In this document: positions 1 to 8,651 of the stretch, one piece after another
How positions within the stretch are numbered: the first letter of the stretch is position 1
Layout: the number at the start of each line of letters is the position of its first letter
Assembly (NCBI RefSeq): GCF_006542275.1
Contig: NZ_CP041217.1
Coordinates: 5,086,501-5,150,500 of the forward strand
Source of the DNA: Saccharibacillus brassicae
Lineage (GTDB): Bacteria; Bacillota; Bacilli; Paenibacillales; Paenibacillaceae
DNA length: 64,000 bases
Reading direction: 5' to 3'
Translations under genes and position numbers: made by a program
The notes under the pieces: model-generated
Told to the model about the DNA's origin: nothing
What the model saw: the letters and a program-made list of their open reading frames with translations, nothing else
Databases searched by the model: none

Positions 1-972
1 TACATCGACGGCCTGATGAACGAATCGCTGCGCTCCATTTTGGGACTCGGCATCGTAAGCACGATCGTGCCTTCGCTGCTGATCTTTTTCGTGTTCCGTT
101 CGTACCATGCGCGGATCAAGCGGCTGTCGCGGCATATGGAGCAGGTGCGCAGCGAACGGTTCGACCTGATCGATATTCCGGAAGGCCGGGACGAGATCGG
201 CGGACTTATTCGGGCTTTCAATCTGATGACCGGCCGGATCCGCTCGCTGATCAACGACGTGTACAAGCTGGAGATCCGCCAGAAAAATCTGGAGCTGGAC
301 CGCGTCCGCACGGAGCTTGCGATGCTGCAGAGCCAGGTGAACCCGCATTTTCTGTTCAATACGCTGAACGCCGTGCTCGTCGTCTGCACCCGCAACGGCT
401 ACAAGGAAGTGACCGTCATCGTCAAAAATCTGTCGCTGCTCATGCGCCAGCTGCTCAGCCGTCCCGACGATCTGGTGCCGCTGGAAGAAGAACTGCAATT
501 TATCCGCATGTATCTGGAAATCGAGAAGTTCCGGTTCGGCGACCGGTTCGATTACGCGTTCGAAGTCGAGCCGTGGACCGCCGGGCTGCGCATTCCGCGC
601 ATGAGCCTCCAGCCGCTCGTCGAGAACGCGTGCAAGCACGGCCTGCAGGGCTGGAAGTCGGGACGCCTGATCACCATCTCGGCGCGGGCGACAGGCGAAG
701 GGCTGGGCGTGTTCGTTCGCGACAACGGGGTCGGCATGAGCGAACGCAAGCTTGGAGAAGTGAACGATCTGATGCGCGCGGAAAGTTCTGCCGACGGCGC
801 GAACGTCGGGCTGCGCAACGTGCACCGGCGCCTGGAACTGTTTTACCGGCGGGATGTCAGGCTTGTGCTGCGCAGCCGGATCGAAGAAGGCACGGAAGCG
901 GGCTTCGTCATTCCGTCGTTCTGGCTGACGCGCGGCGAAGACGAGACGTATCCGTGGAACAAGGAGGCCTGA
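1..972 (+). CDS. Sensor histidine kinase, YesM family (5' end outside window)
   Basis: The reading frame is open at base 1, so the N-terminus (normally a membrane segment plus extracellular sensor) lies outside the window. What remains shows the last transmembrane helix (IVSTIVPSLLIFFVF), a HAMP linker, the phospho-acceptor box SQVNPHFLFNTLNA (His codon at 346-348) and a C-terminal ATPase domain with the N box (PLVENACKHG) and G box (DNGVGM). This is the His_kinase/HATPase arrangement of the YesM/LytS class, which phosphorylates a partner response regulator. The stop lies 3 bp before the AraC-type regulator gene, so the pair is one operon. The sugar ABC transporter and xylanase downstream suggest that it senses an extracellular oligosaccharide (inference). 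Confidence 0.93.
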   Translation, partial: YIDGLMNESLRSILGLGIVSTIVPSLLIFFVFRSYHARIKRLSRHMEQVRSERFDLIDIPEGRDEIGGLIRAFNLMTGRIRSLINDVYKLEIRQKNLELDRVRTELAMLQSQVNPHFLFNTLNAVLVVCTRNGYKEVTVIVKNLSLLMRQLLSRPDDLVPLEEELQFIRMYLEIEKFRFGDRFDYAFEVEPWTAGLRIPRMSLQPLVENACKHGLQGWKSGRLITISARATGEGLGVFVRDNGVGMSERKLGEVNDLMRAESSADGANVGLRNVHRRLELFYRRDVRLVLRSRIEEGTEAGFVIPSFWLTRGEDETYPWNKEA

Positions 973-974
973 AC

Positions 975-2540
975 ATGGACACGAAATACGAGGTATTGTT
1001 GGTCGACGACGAACCGTTGGCGATCGAAGGGCTCAAGCTGCTGGTCGATTGGGACAAATACGGATTTCGGATCGGCGGGACGTGCGAGAACGGCGAAGAA
1101 GCGATCCGCCGTATTCGCGCCGACGCGCCTGACCTCGTCGTGACCGATATCCGCATGCCGGTCATGGACGGGCTGCGCCTGATCGAAGAGACGCGCGAAG
1201 GCGGCGACCGCTCGACGCTGTTCGTCATCACGAGCGGGTACGACGATTTCGATTATGCGCTTCGCGCGATGCGGCTCGGCGTATCGAATTATTTGACCAA
1301 GCCGCTGATGGACGACGAGACGGACGAGATGCTGCGGCGCGTACGCGCGCAGCTCGAAGAACGCACGCGCCGCTCCGCGCAGGCGCTGCGGGCGGATATC
1401 GGCCTTGAGCGCCGGGCGCTGTCGCTTGCGCTGTTCGGCGGGGACGAAGAAGAACAGACCCCGGATCTTTGCGGCGCGCTGGAGCGGCTGTCGAGCCGGG
1501 CAGGCGAATGGGTCTATCTGCGGCTGACGACCAACGCGCAGTGGATGCCGGCTGTCCGGGAAGCGCTCGCGCCGCTGCAGGCCGGACCGGACGGCTGCCG
1601 CCTGATCGACGAAGGCCGATTTGCGGTCGGCATCGTGCTGGGCCTGCCGGATGAGGCGGCGGCGCTCGGAGCGGGCGAAGCCGCCCGGGCTTTCGGTCAG
1701 GCGCTGCTGGACCGGCTGCCGCCCGAGTCGGCGGGGCAGGTGCGCCTGGCCGCGGGCCGCTCCGTGGAGAGGCCGGAGGAGCTGGGCGCGTCGCTCAGAA
1801 GCGCCGAAGAAGCCGCGGCTTTCCTCTTCTTCGGCGGATCGGATCTCGTGCTCTATGCGGATATCGCCGCCAAGCGGCTGTCGTTCGACGCCTCCGTGCT
1901 CGAACAGGCCGACCGGATCGCCGCGCTGACGGAAGGCGGGAGCCGGGAAGAGATCGTCCGGCTGCTGGGCGAAGCATTCGCCGGTTTCCGGGCGCGGCTG
2001 ACCTCGCCCGAGCTGGTGCGCATGTTCGCGGCGCGGATCGTGCTGCGCTGCGCTTACGTCTGCGAAGAGCTGGGCGGCGATTCCGAAGAGACGATCCGGC
2101 GCTCGCCGTTCTGCCGGGACGTTCCGCTGCTGCCGGATCTGGCGGAGACGGGGCTGGCGCTCGAAAAGTTCTGCCTCGACTGCCGCCTGCAGGCATCCCG
2201 GCTGACCGAGCGCAGCGGAGGCGGCGTGCAGGCGCAGGTCGCCGAATTTTTGCGCGAACGCTATGCCGAGACGTTCACGATTCGCGAACTGGCGGAACGC
2301 TTCTATGTACATCCGGTCTATCTGGGCCAGTCGTTCACCCGCAAATACGGCGTCGGCATCGCGCAGTTCGTGCACGAGCTGCGGATCGAAGAAGCATGCC
2401 GGCTTCTATTCGAAGAAGACCTGCCTTCCTCCGCGATCGCCGAGCGGGTCGGGTACAAAGGCTACCCGCATTTTCTCAAACAGTTCGAGAAGAAGACCGG
2501 CTTGAAGCCGGCGGAATACAGGGCGCAGGCTTCAAGCTGA
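975..2540 (+). CDS. Response regulator with AraC-type DNA-binding domain (YesN family)
   Basis: 521 aa. The start is the ATG at 975 behind AAGGAGG. Residues 1-120 form a receiver domain: acidic pocket D11-D12, phospho-acceptor D58 (in VVTDIRMP) and K109 (YLTKPL). The middle is a variable linker of about 280 residues. The last 100 residues are a double helix-turn-helix AraC domain (FTIRELAERFYVHPVYLGQ, then IAERVGYKGYPHFLKQFEK). Known role of the family: once phosphorylated by its YesM partner, it activates the neighbouring carbohydrate ABC transporter genes. The neighbours here (solute-binding protein, two permeases, xylanase) fit this. A GGGCGC/GCGCCC hairpin with a T run overlaps the gene end (2521-2551) and may act as a weak terminator. 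Confidence 0.93.
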   Translation: MDTKYEVLLVDDEPLAIEGLKLLVDWDKYGFRIGGTCENGEEAIRRIRADAPDLVVTDIRMPVMDGLRLIEETREGGDRSTLFVITSGYDDFDYALRAMRLGVSNYLTKPLMDDETDEMLRRVRAQLEERTRRSAQALRADIGLERRALSLALFGGDEEEQTPDLCGALERLSSRAGEWVYLRLTTNAQWMPAVREALAPLQAGPDGCRLIDEGRFAVGIVLGLPDEAAALGAGEAARAFGQALLDRLPPESAGQVRLAAGRSVERPEELGASLRSAEEAAAFLFFGGSDLVLYADIAAKRLSFDASVLEQADRIAALTEGGSREEIVRLLGEAFAGFRARLTSPELVRMFAARIVLRCAYVCEELGGDSEETIRRSPFCRDVPLLPDLAETGLALEKFCLDCRLQASRLTERSGGGVQAQVAEFLRERYAETFTIRELAERFYVHPVYLGQSFTRKYGVGIAQFVHELRIEEACRLLFEEDLPSSAIAERVGYKGYPHFLKQFEKKTGLKPAEYRAQASS

Positions 2541-2610
2541 GCGCCCTTTTTCATGCCGCGGGCGCGAGAGTGCTTAAATTCAGGGGGGAAGAAGCTTAAA
2601 TCCACCTATT

Positions 2611-2625
2611 ATGTAAGCGTATACA
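2611..2625. promoter_or_regulatory. cre site (CcpA operator) upstream of the sugar ABC/xylanase operon
   Basis: ATGTAAGCGTATACA fits the catabolite-responsive element consensus WTGNAANCGNWNNCW at every fixed position. It lies about 85 bp before the solute-binding protein start. CcpA-HPr(Ser-P) binding here would repress the transporter and xylanase genes when preferred sugars are present (known for the family; inferred here). Confidence 0.75.
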
Positions 2626-2695
2626 TTCAAGCATAATAAAGGAGCAAAGAGTATTCGACTACAAAAAAGCGTTCGACTTACAAGGAGGTTCACTA

Positions 2696-4348
2696 ATGGG
2701 GAGGTCAAACATGAAAAAGCTATGGGGAGCGACATCGCTCGTGCTTGCGACCGCGCTTGCGCTCGGAGGCTGCGGCAGCGCGGAAAAAGAAACGGCGCAG
2801 GACGGTTCGGAAGTCGTGACGATTTCCGCGTTCATCAGTACGCCGAACCAGGCGCCGGCCGAGAATAACCGGATCTACAAAAAGATTCAGGACGAGCTCG
2901 GCGTCAAGCTGAACATGGAATTCCTGGTCGGCGACCTGCAGCAGAAGCTCGGCGTCATGATCGCCGGCGGCGAATACGCCGATCTGATCACGGCCGATAC
3001 GAAGCTGGTGGCGGCCGGGGCGGTCATCCCGCTCGAAGACCTGATCGAAGAACACGCGCCGAATCTCAAAAAGCATTACGCGCAGCATTGGAACCGGATG
3101 AAAGATTCCAGCGACGGCCATATCTACTGGCTGCCGAACTACGGCGCCTATTCCGGCGAATTCGTCAGCAATTCGTATTCCGGTCCGGCTTTCTGGATTC
3201 AGAAAGCGGTGCTCAAAGACGCCGGTTATCCGACGCCCAAGACGCTGGACGAATACCTGAAGCTGATCCGCGATTACGCCGCCAAAAATCCGACGATCGA
3301 CGGACAGCCGACCATCGGCTTCACGACGCTCGCTTCTGACTGGCGGACGTTCCCGCTGCTGAACCCGCCGGAGCATCTCACGGGGCACCCCAACGACGGG
3401 GGCGTCGTGGTCGACAACGACGTCGCTTCGGTGTTCGCGGACAAAGACATTTCCAAGCAGTATTACCAGGAGCTGAACGGCCTGTATAACGAAGGGCTGT
3501 TCGACAAGGAAGCGTTCGTGCAGAACTACGACCAATACCTGGCCAAGCTGTCGTCCGGCCGCGTGCTCGGCATGTTCGACCAGCACTGGAACTTCCAGCC
3601 GGCCGAAGACACGCTGATTTCGCAAAACAAAATCGATCAGACGTACGTCGGCTTCCCGCTCGTCTACGACGAGAGTATCACGGACCATTATCTCGACCGT
3701 CCGGTCATCAACTTGAACAACGGCTTCGGCATTAGCAAAAACGCCAAAGATCCGGTACGCGTCATCAAGTTCCTCGATGCGCTGATGGACGAGAAATACC
3801 AGAAGATGCTCAGCTGGGGCGAAGAAGGCGTCGACTACATGGTCGACGACAAAGGGCGCTTCTACCGCACGCCGGAGCAGCGCAAGCAGCAGGAAGATCC
3901 CGCCTGGAAGCTTGCGAACCGCGCGGACGGCTTCTACGGAGCCGCGCCGAAGACGCAGGGCACGTTCAGCGACGGCAACGGCACCGGTCCCGGAGACCAG
4001 CCGGAAGAATTCTACGCCAGCCTGCGCGACGAAGACAAAAAGCTGCTCGACACGTACGGATTCAAGACGTGGAGCGATTTCTTCTCGCCGGCGCCGGAAA
4101 ACCCGGTCTATTACCCGGCTTGGCAGATCGACCTGATCGAAGGCTCCGACGCTTCGGTCGCCAACAAGCAGATGACGGACGCTTCGCTCAAGCATCTGCC
4201 GCAGGCCGTCATGGCCGGACCGGGCCAATTCGACTCCGCCTGGGACAAGTACGTCTCGGAATTCGGCAAGATCAACGTCAAATCGTACGAAGACCGCGTG
4301 AACGAACAGATCCAGTGGCGGATCAAGAACTGGGCCACCGACAAGTAA
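2696..4348 (+). CDS. Extracellular solute-binding lipoprotein of a carbohydrate ABC transporter
   Basis: 550 aa. Two starts are possible, both with good ribosome binding sites: ATG 2696 (AAGGAGG, 7-nt spacing) and ATG 2711 (GGAGG, 6-nt spacing). The second gives the more typical signal peptide MKKLWGATSLVLATALALGG followed by the lipobox cysteine (LGGC). The mature protein has the size and style of LplA/YtcQ-type family 1 solute-binding proteins (VVTISAFISTPNQAP near the N-terminus, many aromatic residues). It would be lipid-anchored outside the membrane and deliver an oligosaccharide to the two permeases that follow. No ATPase is encoded here; such systems usually share a distant MsmX-type ATPase (known). 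The GH10 gene in the cluster suggests a xylo-oligosaccharide ligand (inference). Confidence 0.9.
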   Translation: MGRSNMKKLWGATSLVLATALALGGCGSAEKETAQDGSEVVTISAFISTPNQAPAENNRIYKKIQDELGVKLNMEFLVGDLQQKLGVMIAGGEYADLITADTKLVAAGAVIPLEDLIEEHAPNLKKHYAQHWNRMKDSSDGHIYWLPNYGAYSGEFVSNSYSGPAFWIQKAVLKDAGYPTPKTLDEYLKLIRDYAAKNPTIDGQPTIGFTTLASDWRTFPLLNPPEHLTGHPNDGGVVVDNDVASVFADKDISKQYYQELNGLYNEGLFDKEAFVQNYDQYLAKLSSGRVLGMFDQHWNFQPAEDTLISQNKIDQTYVGFPLVYDESITDHYLDRPVINLNNGFGISKNAKDPVRVIKFLDALMDEKYQKMLSWGEEGVDYMVDDKGRFYRTPEQRKQQEDPAWKLANRADGFYGAAPKTQGTFSDGNGTGPGDQPEEFYASLRDEDKKLLDTYGFKTWSDFFSPAPENPVYYPAWQIDLIEGSDASVANKQMTDASLKHLPQAVMAGPGQFDSAWDKYVSEFGKINVKSYEDRVNEQIQWRIKNWATDK

Positions 4349-4449
4349 TCGTGACAGGAAGGCGAATCGGGACAGGGGAAGCGCTCGAAGCGCATCTCCC
4401 GTCCCTGCTCGCCGATCGAGGCCGCAGAGCCGGTTAGGGGGAGAATAGG

Positions 4450-5406
4450 ATGGCCAAAGCCGTTACGCGCAAATCCGCGTCCGCGGACCTGCCCAAATCT
4501 TCGCTGTTGAAGCGAATGCGCAGCCAAAAGCAGCTCATGTTCATGTCGCTGCCGATCGTCGTTTACATTCTCGTTTTTTCGTACTATCCGATATGGGGTT
4601 GGATCATGGCTTTTCAGGACTACAGTCCCGCCCGCGCGTTTTCGGAACAAAAATGGGTCGGTTTCAAGCATTTCGCGTTTCTGTTCACGGACGACGCGTT
4701 TCTGCGGGTGCTGCGCAACACCGTAGCCATGAGTCTGATCAACATGATTCTCGGGTTCGTGACCGCCATTGTGTTCGCCCTGCTGCTCAACGAGATCAAA
4801 GGACGCTTTTTCAAAAGAACGATCCAGACCGTCTCGTATCTTCCGCACTTTCTGTCCTGGATCATCGTAACGGGCATCGTGGCAAGCTCCCTGTCGGTCG
4901 ACGGCGGCATCGTGAACGTGGTGCTGATGAGTCTCGGGTTGATTCAAGAACCGATCATGTGGCTCAGCGTGCCCGAATATTTCTGGGGCATCGTCGGCGG
5001 TTCCCATGTATGGAAAGAACTCGGCTGGAACGCGATCATCTATCTGGCCGCGATCACGTCGATCGATCCGTCCCAGTACGAAGCGGCGGAGATCGACGGA
5101 GCGAACCGCTACCACAAGATGCTGTATATCACGCTGCCGGGAATCAAGTCGATCGTCGTGATCCTGCTGATCATGAATATGGGCTGGATGCTCGAAGCGG
5201 GCTTCGAAGTGCAGTATCTGCTCGGCAACGGCATCGTGGTAGACTGGTCGCAGACCATCGATATTTTCGTGCTCAAATACGGCCTGCAGATCGGCAACTA
5301 TTCGCTCGCGACCGCGGCGGGCATTTTCAAGACGGTCGTCAGCATTACGCTGATCTTTGCCGCCAACACCATTGCCAAGCGGCTCGGCGAAGACCGGCTG
5401 ATCTAA
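4450..5406 (+). CDS. Carbohydrate ABC transporter permease (LplB/YteP type)
   Basis: 318 aa with six predicted membrane helices, starting at residue 32 (LMFMSLPIVVYILVFSYYP). The EAA-loop region for ATPase contact is visible as the segment beginning QYEAAEIDGANRYHKMLYI. The length and N-terminal start match LplB/YteP inner-membrane subunits of the CUT1 family. It follows the solute-binding gene by about 100 bp and precedes the second permease by 15 bp, so the three make one transport unit. ATG 4450 is preceded by GGGGGAGAATAGG. Confidence 0.92.
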   Translation: MAKAVTRKSASADLPKSSLLKRMRSQKQLMFMSLPIVVYILVFSYYPIWGWIMAFQDYSPARAFSEQKWVGFKHFAFLFTDDAFLRVLRNTVAMSLINMILGFVTAIVFALLLNEIKGRFFKRTIQTVSYLPHFLSWIIVTGIVASSLSVDGGIVNVVLMSLGLIQEPIMWLSVPEYFWGIVGGSHVWKELGWNAIIYLAAITSIDPSQYEAAEIDGANRYHKMLYITLPGIKSIVVILLIMNMGWMLEAGFEVQYLLGNGIVVDWSQTIDIFVLKYGLQIGNYSLATAAGIFKTVVSITLIFAANTIAKRLGEDRLI

Positions 5407-5421
5407 GGGAGGACAGAAGCG

Positions 5422-6327
5422 ATGAATGCCAAAAAAACGCAGATCGAACCGTTCGTGTTCCATACGCTCAACGGCCTGCTCATGATCGCCGTGGCCGTCA
5501 TTACGCTGTATCCATTTCTCAATACGTTTGCGGTATCGCTTAACGCGGGCAACGATACGATTCGCGGCGGCATCTATATGTGGCCGCGCGAGTGGACCGG
5601 ACAAAATTACCGCGCCGTCTTCGCGAACGGCAACATCCTGAACGCGTTCTGGGTCTCCGTGGCCCGGACCGTGATCGCGACGGTGCTCAGCTTGTTCCTG
5701 ACCTCGATGCTCGCCTACGCGCTCAGCCGCAAAGATTATCTGCTGCGCAAGCCGATCACCATTTTGGTCGTGCTGACGATGTATTTCAGCGCGGGGCTGA
5801 TTCCGACCTATTTCCTGATCAAAGACCTACATCTGCTCAACAACTTCCTCGTCTATATCGTGCCGGGACTCGTGAGCGCATTCAACATGATCGTCATCCG
5901 CACGTATATCCAGACGCTGCCGGAAGGGCTGATCGAATCGGCGAAAATCGACGGCGCGGGCGATTTCCGCACGTTCATGTCGATCATCCTGCCGCTGTGC
6001 CAGCCGGTGCTCGCCACCGTGGCGCTGTTCGTGGCCGTCGGGCAGTGGAATTCGTGGTTCGACACGTTTCTGTACGCGTCGTCCAAGCAGGAACTCAGCA
6101 CGCTGCAGTTCGAGCTGATGAAGCTGCTGTCGTCTTCGATGAACCTGAACAGCAGCGCGGCCGTATCGAGCGGGGCCGACCCGGCCGCCGCCGCGCAGAG
6201 CCAGGTGACGCCGGTGTCGATCCGCGCGGCGATCACCATCGTCGCTTCGCTGCCGATCCTGGTCGTCTATCCGTTTTTGCAAAAATATTTCGTGCACGGC
6301 CTGCAGCTCGGCAGCGTTAAGGAATAA
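5422..6327 (+). CDS. Carbohydrate ABC transporter permease (YtcP/LplC type)
   Basis: 301 aa, six helices. The start ATG 5422 is behind GGGAGGAC. The N-terminal helix (LLMIAVAVITLYPFLNTFAVSLN) and the EAA motif (PEGLIESAKIDGAGDFRTF) are typical of the second CUT1 permease. The C-terminus PFLQKYFVHGLQLGSVKE is the characteristic ending of YtcP/LplC proteins. It pairs with the upstream permease to form the membrane channel. The stop is followed by three copies of AATAACCGC-like sequence and then the xylanase gene 70 bp on, so co-transcription with the xylanase is likely. Confidence 0.93.
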   Translation: MNAKKTQIEPFVFHTLNGLLMIAVAVITLYPFLNTFAVSLNAGNDTIRGGIYMWPREWTGQNYRAVFANGNILNAFWVSVARTVIATVLSLFLTSMLAYALSRKDYLLRKPITILVVLTMYFSAGLIPTYFLIKDLHLLNNFLVYIVPGLVSAFNMIVIRTYIQTLPEGLIESAKIDGAGDFRTFMSIILPLCQPVLATVALFVAVGQWNSWFDTFLYASSKQELSTLQFELMKLLSSSMNLNSSAAVSSGADPAAAAQSQVTPVSIRAAITIVASLPILVVYPFLQKYFVHGLQLGSVKE

Positions 6328-6397
6328 CCGCAATAACCGCAATAAACGGCAAACCGGAAGCCCGAGAGAACATAATAAGAAAAAAGGAGCGAATCCG

Positions 6398-7399
6398 ATG
6401 GACACCGCAATCCCTTCCCTGCATGAAGCCTATGCCGGCCTGTTCCGGATCGGCGCCGCCGTAAGCACGGACACGCTGCGGCGCGAAGGTCCATTCATCG
6501 CCGGACAATACAACAGCCTCACCGCCGAGAATCAAATGAAGTTCGAGGAGATCCAGCCCGAAGAAGGGCGCTACGCGTTCGAAGCGGCCGATGCCATCGT
6601 CGAATTCGCGCAGCGCGGCGGGATGGCGATGCGCGGGCATACGCTCGTCTGGCACAACCAGACGCCGGACTGGGTGTTCCGCGCAGCGGACGGCGGCGAC
6701 GCTTCCCGCGAAGAGGTGCTGAGGCGCCTCGAAGACCACGCCCACGCCGTCATGGGCCGCTACCGCGGCAGAATCGGCGCGTGGGACGTCGTCAACGAAG
6801 CGGTGGAAGACGAAGGCGACGGGTACCTGCGGCCGACCAAGTGGCTGGAGCGGATCGGCGAAGACTATTTGGAGCGGGCGTTCCGTATCGCGCACGAAGC
6901 CGATCCCGACGCCCGGCTGTTCTACAACGATTACAACGAGACCGATCCCGTCAAACGGGTCAAGATCCATAGGCTCGTGCGCTCGCTGCTGGAAGCCGGG
7001 GCGCCGGTGCACGGCATCGGCATGCAGGGACACTGGAATCTGTACGGGCCCCCGATCGACGAAATCAAGGAAGCAATCGAGCTTTACGCTTCTCTTGGCG
7101 TTCGGCTGCATATCACGGAGCTGGACGTGTCGGCATTCCGGTTCGAAGACCGCAGAACCGACCTGCTCCGCCCGACGCCCGAGATGGAAGAACGCCTGAC
7201 GGAGCGGTACGAAGAGATCTTCAAGCTGTTTCGCGAATACCGCTCCGCGATCGATTCGGTGACGTTCTGGGGAGCGGCGGATACGCGAACGTGGCTGGAC
7301 GGGTTCCCGGTGCGCGGGCGGTTGAACTGGCCGCTGCCGTTCGACCGGAAACTTCGGCCGAAGCCCGCATTTTGGCGCATGCTCGAAGCGGCGCGCTGA
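6398..7399 (+). CDS. Intracellular endo-1,4-beta-xylanase, glycoside hydrolase family 10
   Basis: 333 aa, start ATG 6398 after AAAAAAGGAGCG. GH10 landmarks: NSLTAENQMKFE near residue 40, HTLVWHNQTPDWVF, the acid/base Glu134 in WDVVNEAV, and the nucleophile Glu241 in HITELDVS. There is no signal peptide and no binding module, so the enzyme should work in the cytoplasm on imported xylo-oligosaccharides (known for short GH10 enzymes of this type; inferred here). It is the last gene of the transporter cluster, followed by a terminator hairpin at 7420-7453. Together the genes import xylan fragments and cut them inside the cell. Confidence 0.95.
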   Translation: MDTAIPSLHEAYAGLFRIGAAVSTDTLRREGPFIAGQYNSLTAENQMKFEEIQPEEGRYAFEAADAIVEFAQRGGMAMRGHTLVWHNQTPDWVFRAADGGDASREEVLRRLEDHAHAVMGRYRGRIGAWDVVNEAVEDEGDGYLRPTKWLERIGEDYLERAFRIAHEADPDARLFYNDYNETDPVKRVKIHRLVRSLLEAGAPVHGIGMQGHWNLYGPPIDEIKEAIELYASLGVRLHITELDVSAFRFEDRRTDLLRPTPEMEERLTERYEEIFKLFREYRSAIDSVTFWGAADTRTWLDGFPVRGRLNWPLPFDRKLRPKPAFWRMLEAAR

Positions 7400-7419
7400 A
7401 TGCGGCGACCTCCAACCGA

Positions 7420-7453
7420 GAAGTCTGCGGAATTCCGCGGGCTTCTTTTTTTG
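7420..7453 (+). terminator. Rho-independent terminator after the xylanase gene
   Basis: GAAGTCTGCGG / CCGCGGGCTTC imperfect stem with an AATT loop, followed by seven T. It ends the YesMN-ABC-xylanase cluster. Confidence 0.8.
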
Positions 7454-7486
7454 CTTTTTTAAAATAGAAACGCAAAGCCGCAATAT

Positions 7487-7503
7487 TTTACACTGTTTTT
7501 ACA
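7487..7503 (+). promoter_or_regulatory. PhoP-box-like direct repeat upstream of pstS
   Basis: TTTACA-N5-TTTACA: two hexamers with an 11-bp period, matching the TT(A/T/C)ACA direct-repeat pattern bound by PhoP in Bacillus. It lies about 125 bp upstream of pstS, which is a classic Pho-regulon gene. Only two of the usual four hexamers are clear. Confidence 0.6.
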
Positions 7504-7625
7504 AAACAATGGTTTTGCGTTAATTTTCGCTCTCTACAATAGGAACTGTTAAGCGGCACGGACAACTCGGACAGAGAGAAGACGGCCGCAATCGTATGAA
7601 CACCACTAGGAGGGTCAAACCAGAC

Positions 7626-8570
7626 ATGAAATCGAAAAAAACGTTATTCGGCACTTTAACACTTTCCGCAATGCTCGCGCTTACCGCTTGCGGTAACGGC
7701 AGCACGACGGCTACCACGGAAACACCGGCAGCAGGTTCAGGCACGACTCCGGCAGCTGCGGAAACGCCTGCGGCAGAGACCGTATCGGGTTCCATCCTGG
7801 CAGTCGGATCGACGGCTTTGCAGCCGCTGGTCGATCAAGTGGGACAGAAATACATGACCGAAAACGCTGAAGTGACGGTTCAAGTACAAGGCGGAGGCAG
7901 CGGCACGGGTCTGACCCAAGTATCCGAAGGCGCAGCCGACATCGGCAACTCGGACGTGTTCGCGGAAGAAAAACTGGATGCCGACAAGGCAGCCGAACTG
8001 GTCGATCATCAAGTCGCGGTTGTCGCTATGGCAACTGTCGTGAACAAAGATACGGGCGTAACAAACCTGACGAAGCAGCAGCTGCTGGACGTTTTCAGCG
8101 GCAAAGTGAAGAACTGGAAAGAAGTCGGCGGTGCGGATCAAGCGATCGTCATCGTTAACCGTCCGAGCAGCTCGGGCACACGCGCTACTTTCGAGAAATA
8201 CGCTTTGGGCGAAAAAGTAGAAAACGTACCGGGCGCGATCGAGCAGGATTCGTCGGGTACCGTTAAACAAATCGTGGCCGATACCAAAGGCGCTGTAGGT
8301 TACCTGGCGTTCTCGTACCTCGACGACACCGTAACGGCACTGAGCTACGAAGGCGTAGAGCCTAAGGAAGAGAACGTGCAGAGCGGCAAGTACCCGATCT
8401 GGGCTTACGAGCACATGTACACGAAGGGCGAGCCTGAAGGCGCGGCCAAAGCTTTCCTGGACTACATGATGACTGAAGAAGTGCAAAACGCCGACGTTGT
8501 GGAACTGGGTTACATCCCGGTATCCAGCATGGAAACGAAGCGTGACGCAGAAGGCAAAACGATTCAGTAA
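7626..8570 (+). CDS. pstS: Phosphate-binding lipoprotein PstS
   Basis: 314 aa from ATG 7626, chosen because AGGAGGG precedes it and the protein then begins with a clean signal peptide (MKSKKTLFGTLTLSAMLA) and lipobox LTAC. A low-complexity Ala/Thr/Pro linker (residues about 25-55) tethers the domain to the membrane. Phosphate-contact segments typical of PstS follow: VGSTALQPL, GGSGTGL, IGNSDVF and NRPSSSGTRATFEK. It captures orthophosphate and hands it to PstC/PstA. It is the first gene of a complete pstSCAB operon. Codon use differs mildly from the neighbours (fewer GC-ending codons), as expected for a highly expressed gene. Confidence 0.97.
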   Translation: MKSKKTLFGTLTLSAMLALTACGNGSTTATTETPAAGSGTTPAAAETPAAETVSGSILAVGSTALQPLVDQVGQKYMTENAEVTVQVQGGGSGTGLTQVSEGAADIGNSDVFAEEKLDADKAAELVDHQVAVVAMATVVNKDTGVTNLTKQQLLDVFSGKVKNWKEVGGADQAIVIVNRPSSSGTRATFEKYALGEKVENVPGAIEQDSSGTVKQIVADTKGAVGYLAFSYLDDTVTALSYEGVEPKEENVQSGKYPIWAYEHMYTKGEPEGAAKAFLDYMMTEEVQNADVVELGYIPVSSMETKRDAEGKTIQ

Positions 8571-8588
8571 GCTCGGCAGCACCGGCAC

Positions 8589-8616
8589 AACAGAGGCGGT
8601 CTCTCCGCCTCTGTTT
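8589..8616 (+). terminator. Intra-operon hairpin between pstS and pstC
   Basis: CAGAGGCGG / CCGCCTCTG stem with a TCTCT loop and a short T run. Such hairpins after pstS typically let the binding protein be made in excess over the membrane components, by partial termination or by protecting the pstS mRNA end. Confidence 0.65.
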
Positions 8617-8651
8617 GCGCGTGTAACAAAGAATGGAGAGGGTAACCAATT

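Noticed and set aside
573-974. N-terminal extension of the response regulator
   Set aside because: It overlaps the kinase gene in another frame; the receiver domain begins at the ATG of 975, which has AAGGAGG.
843-2375. Long minus-strand frames opposite GC-rich genes (here and at 2720-4228, 7737-9569, 13167-15116, 47783-50482 and others)
   Set aside because: They are antisense shadows of well-identified genes caused by high GC at codon position 3; Arg/Ala/Gln-rich without family motifs.
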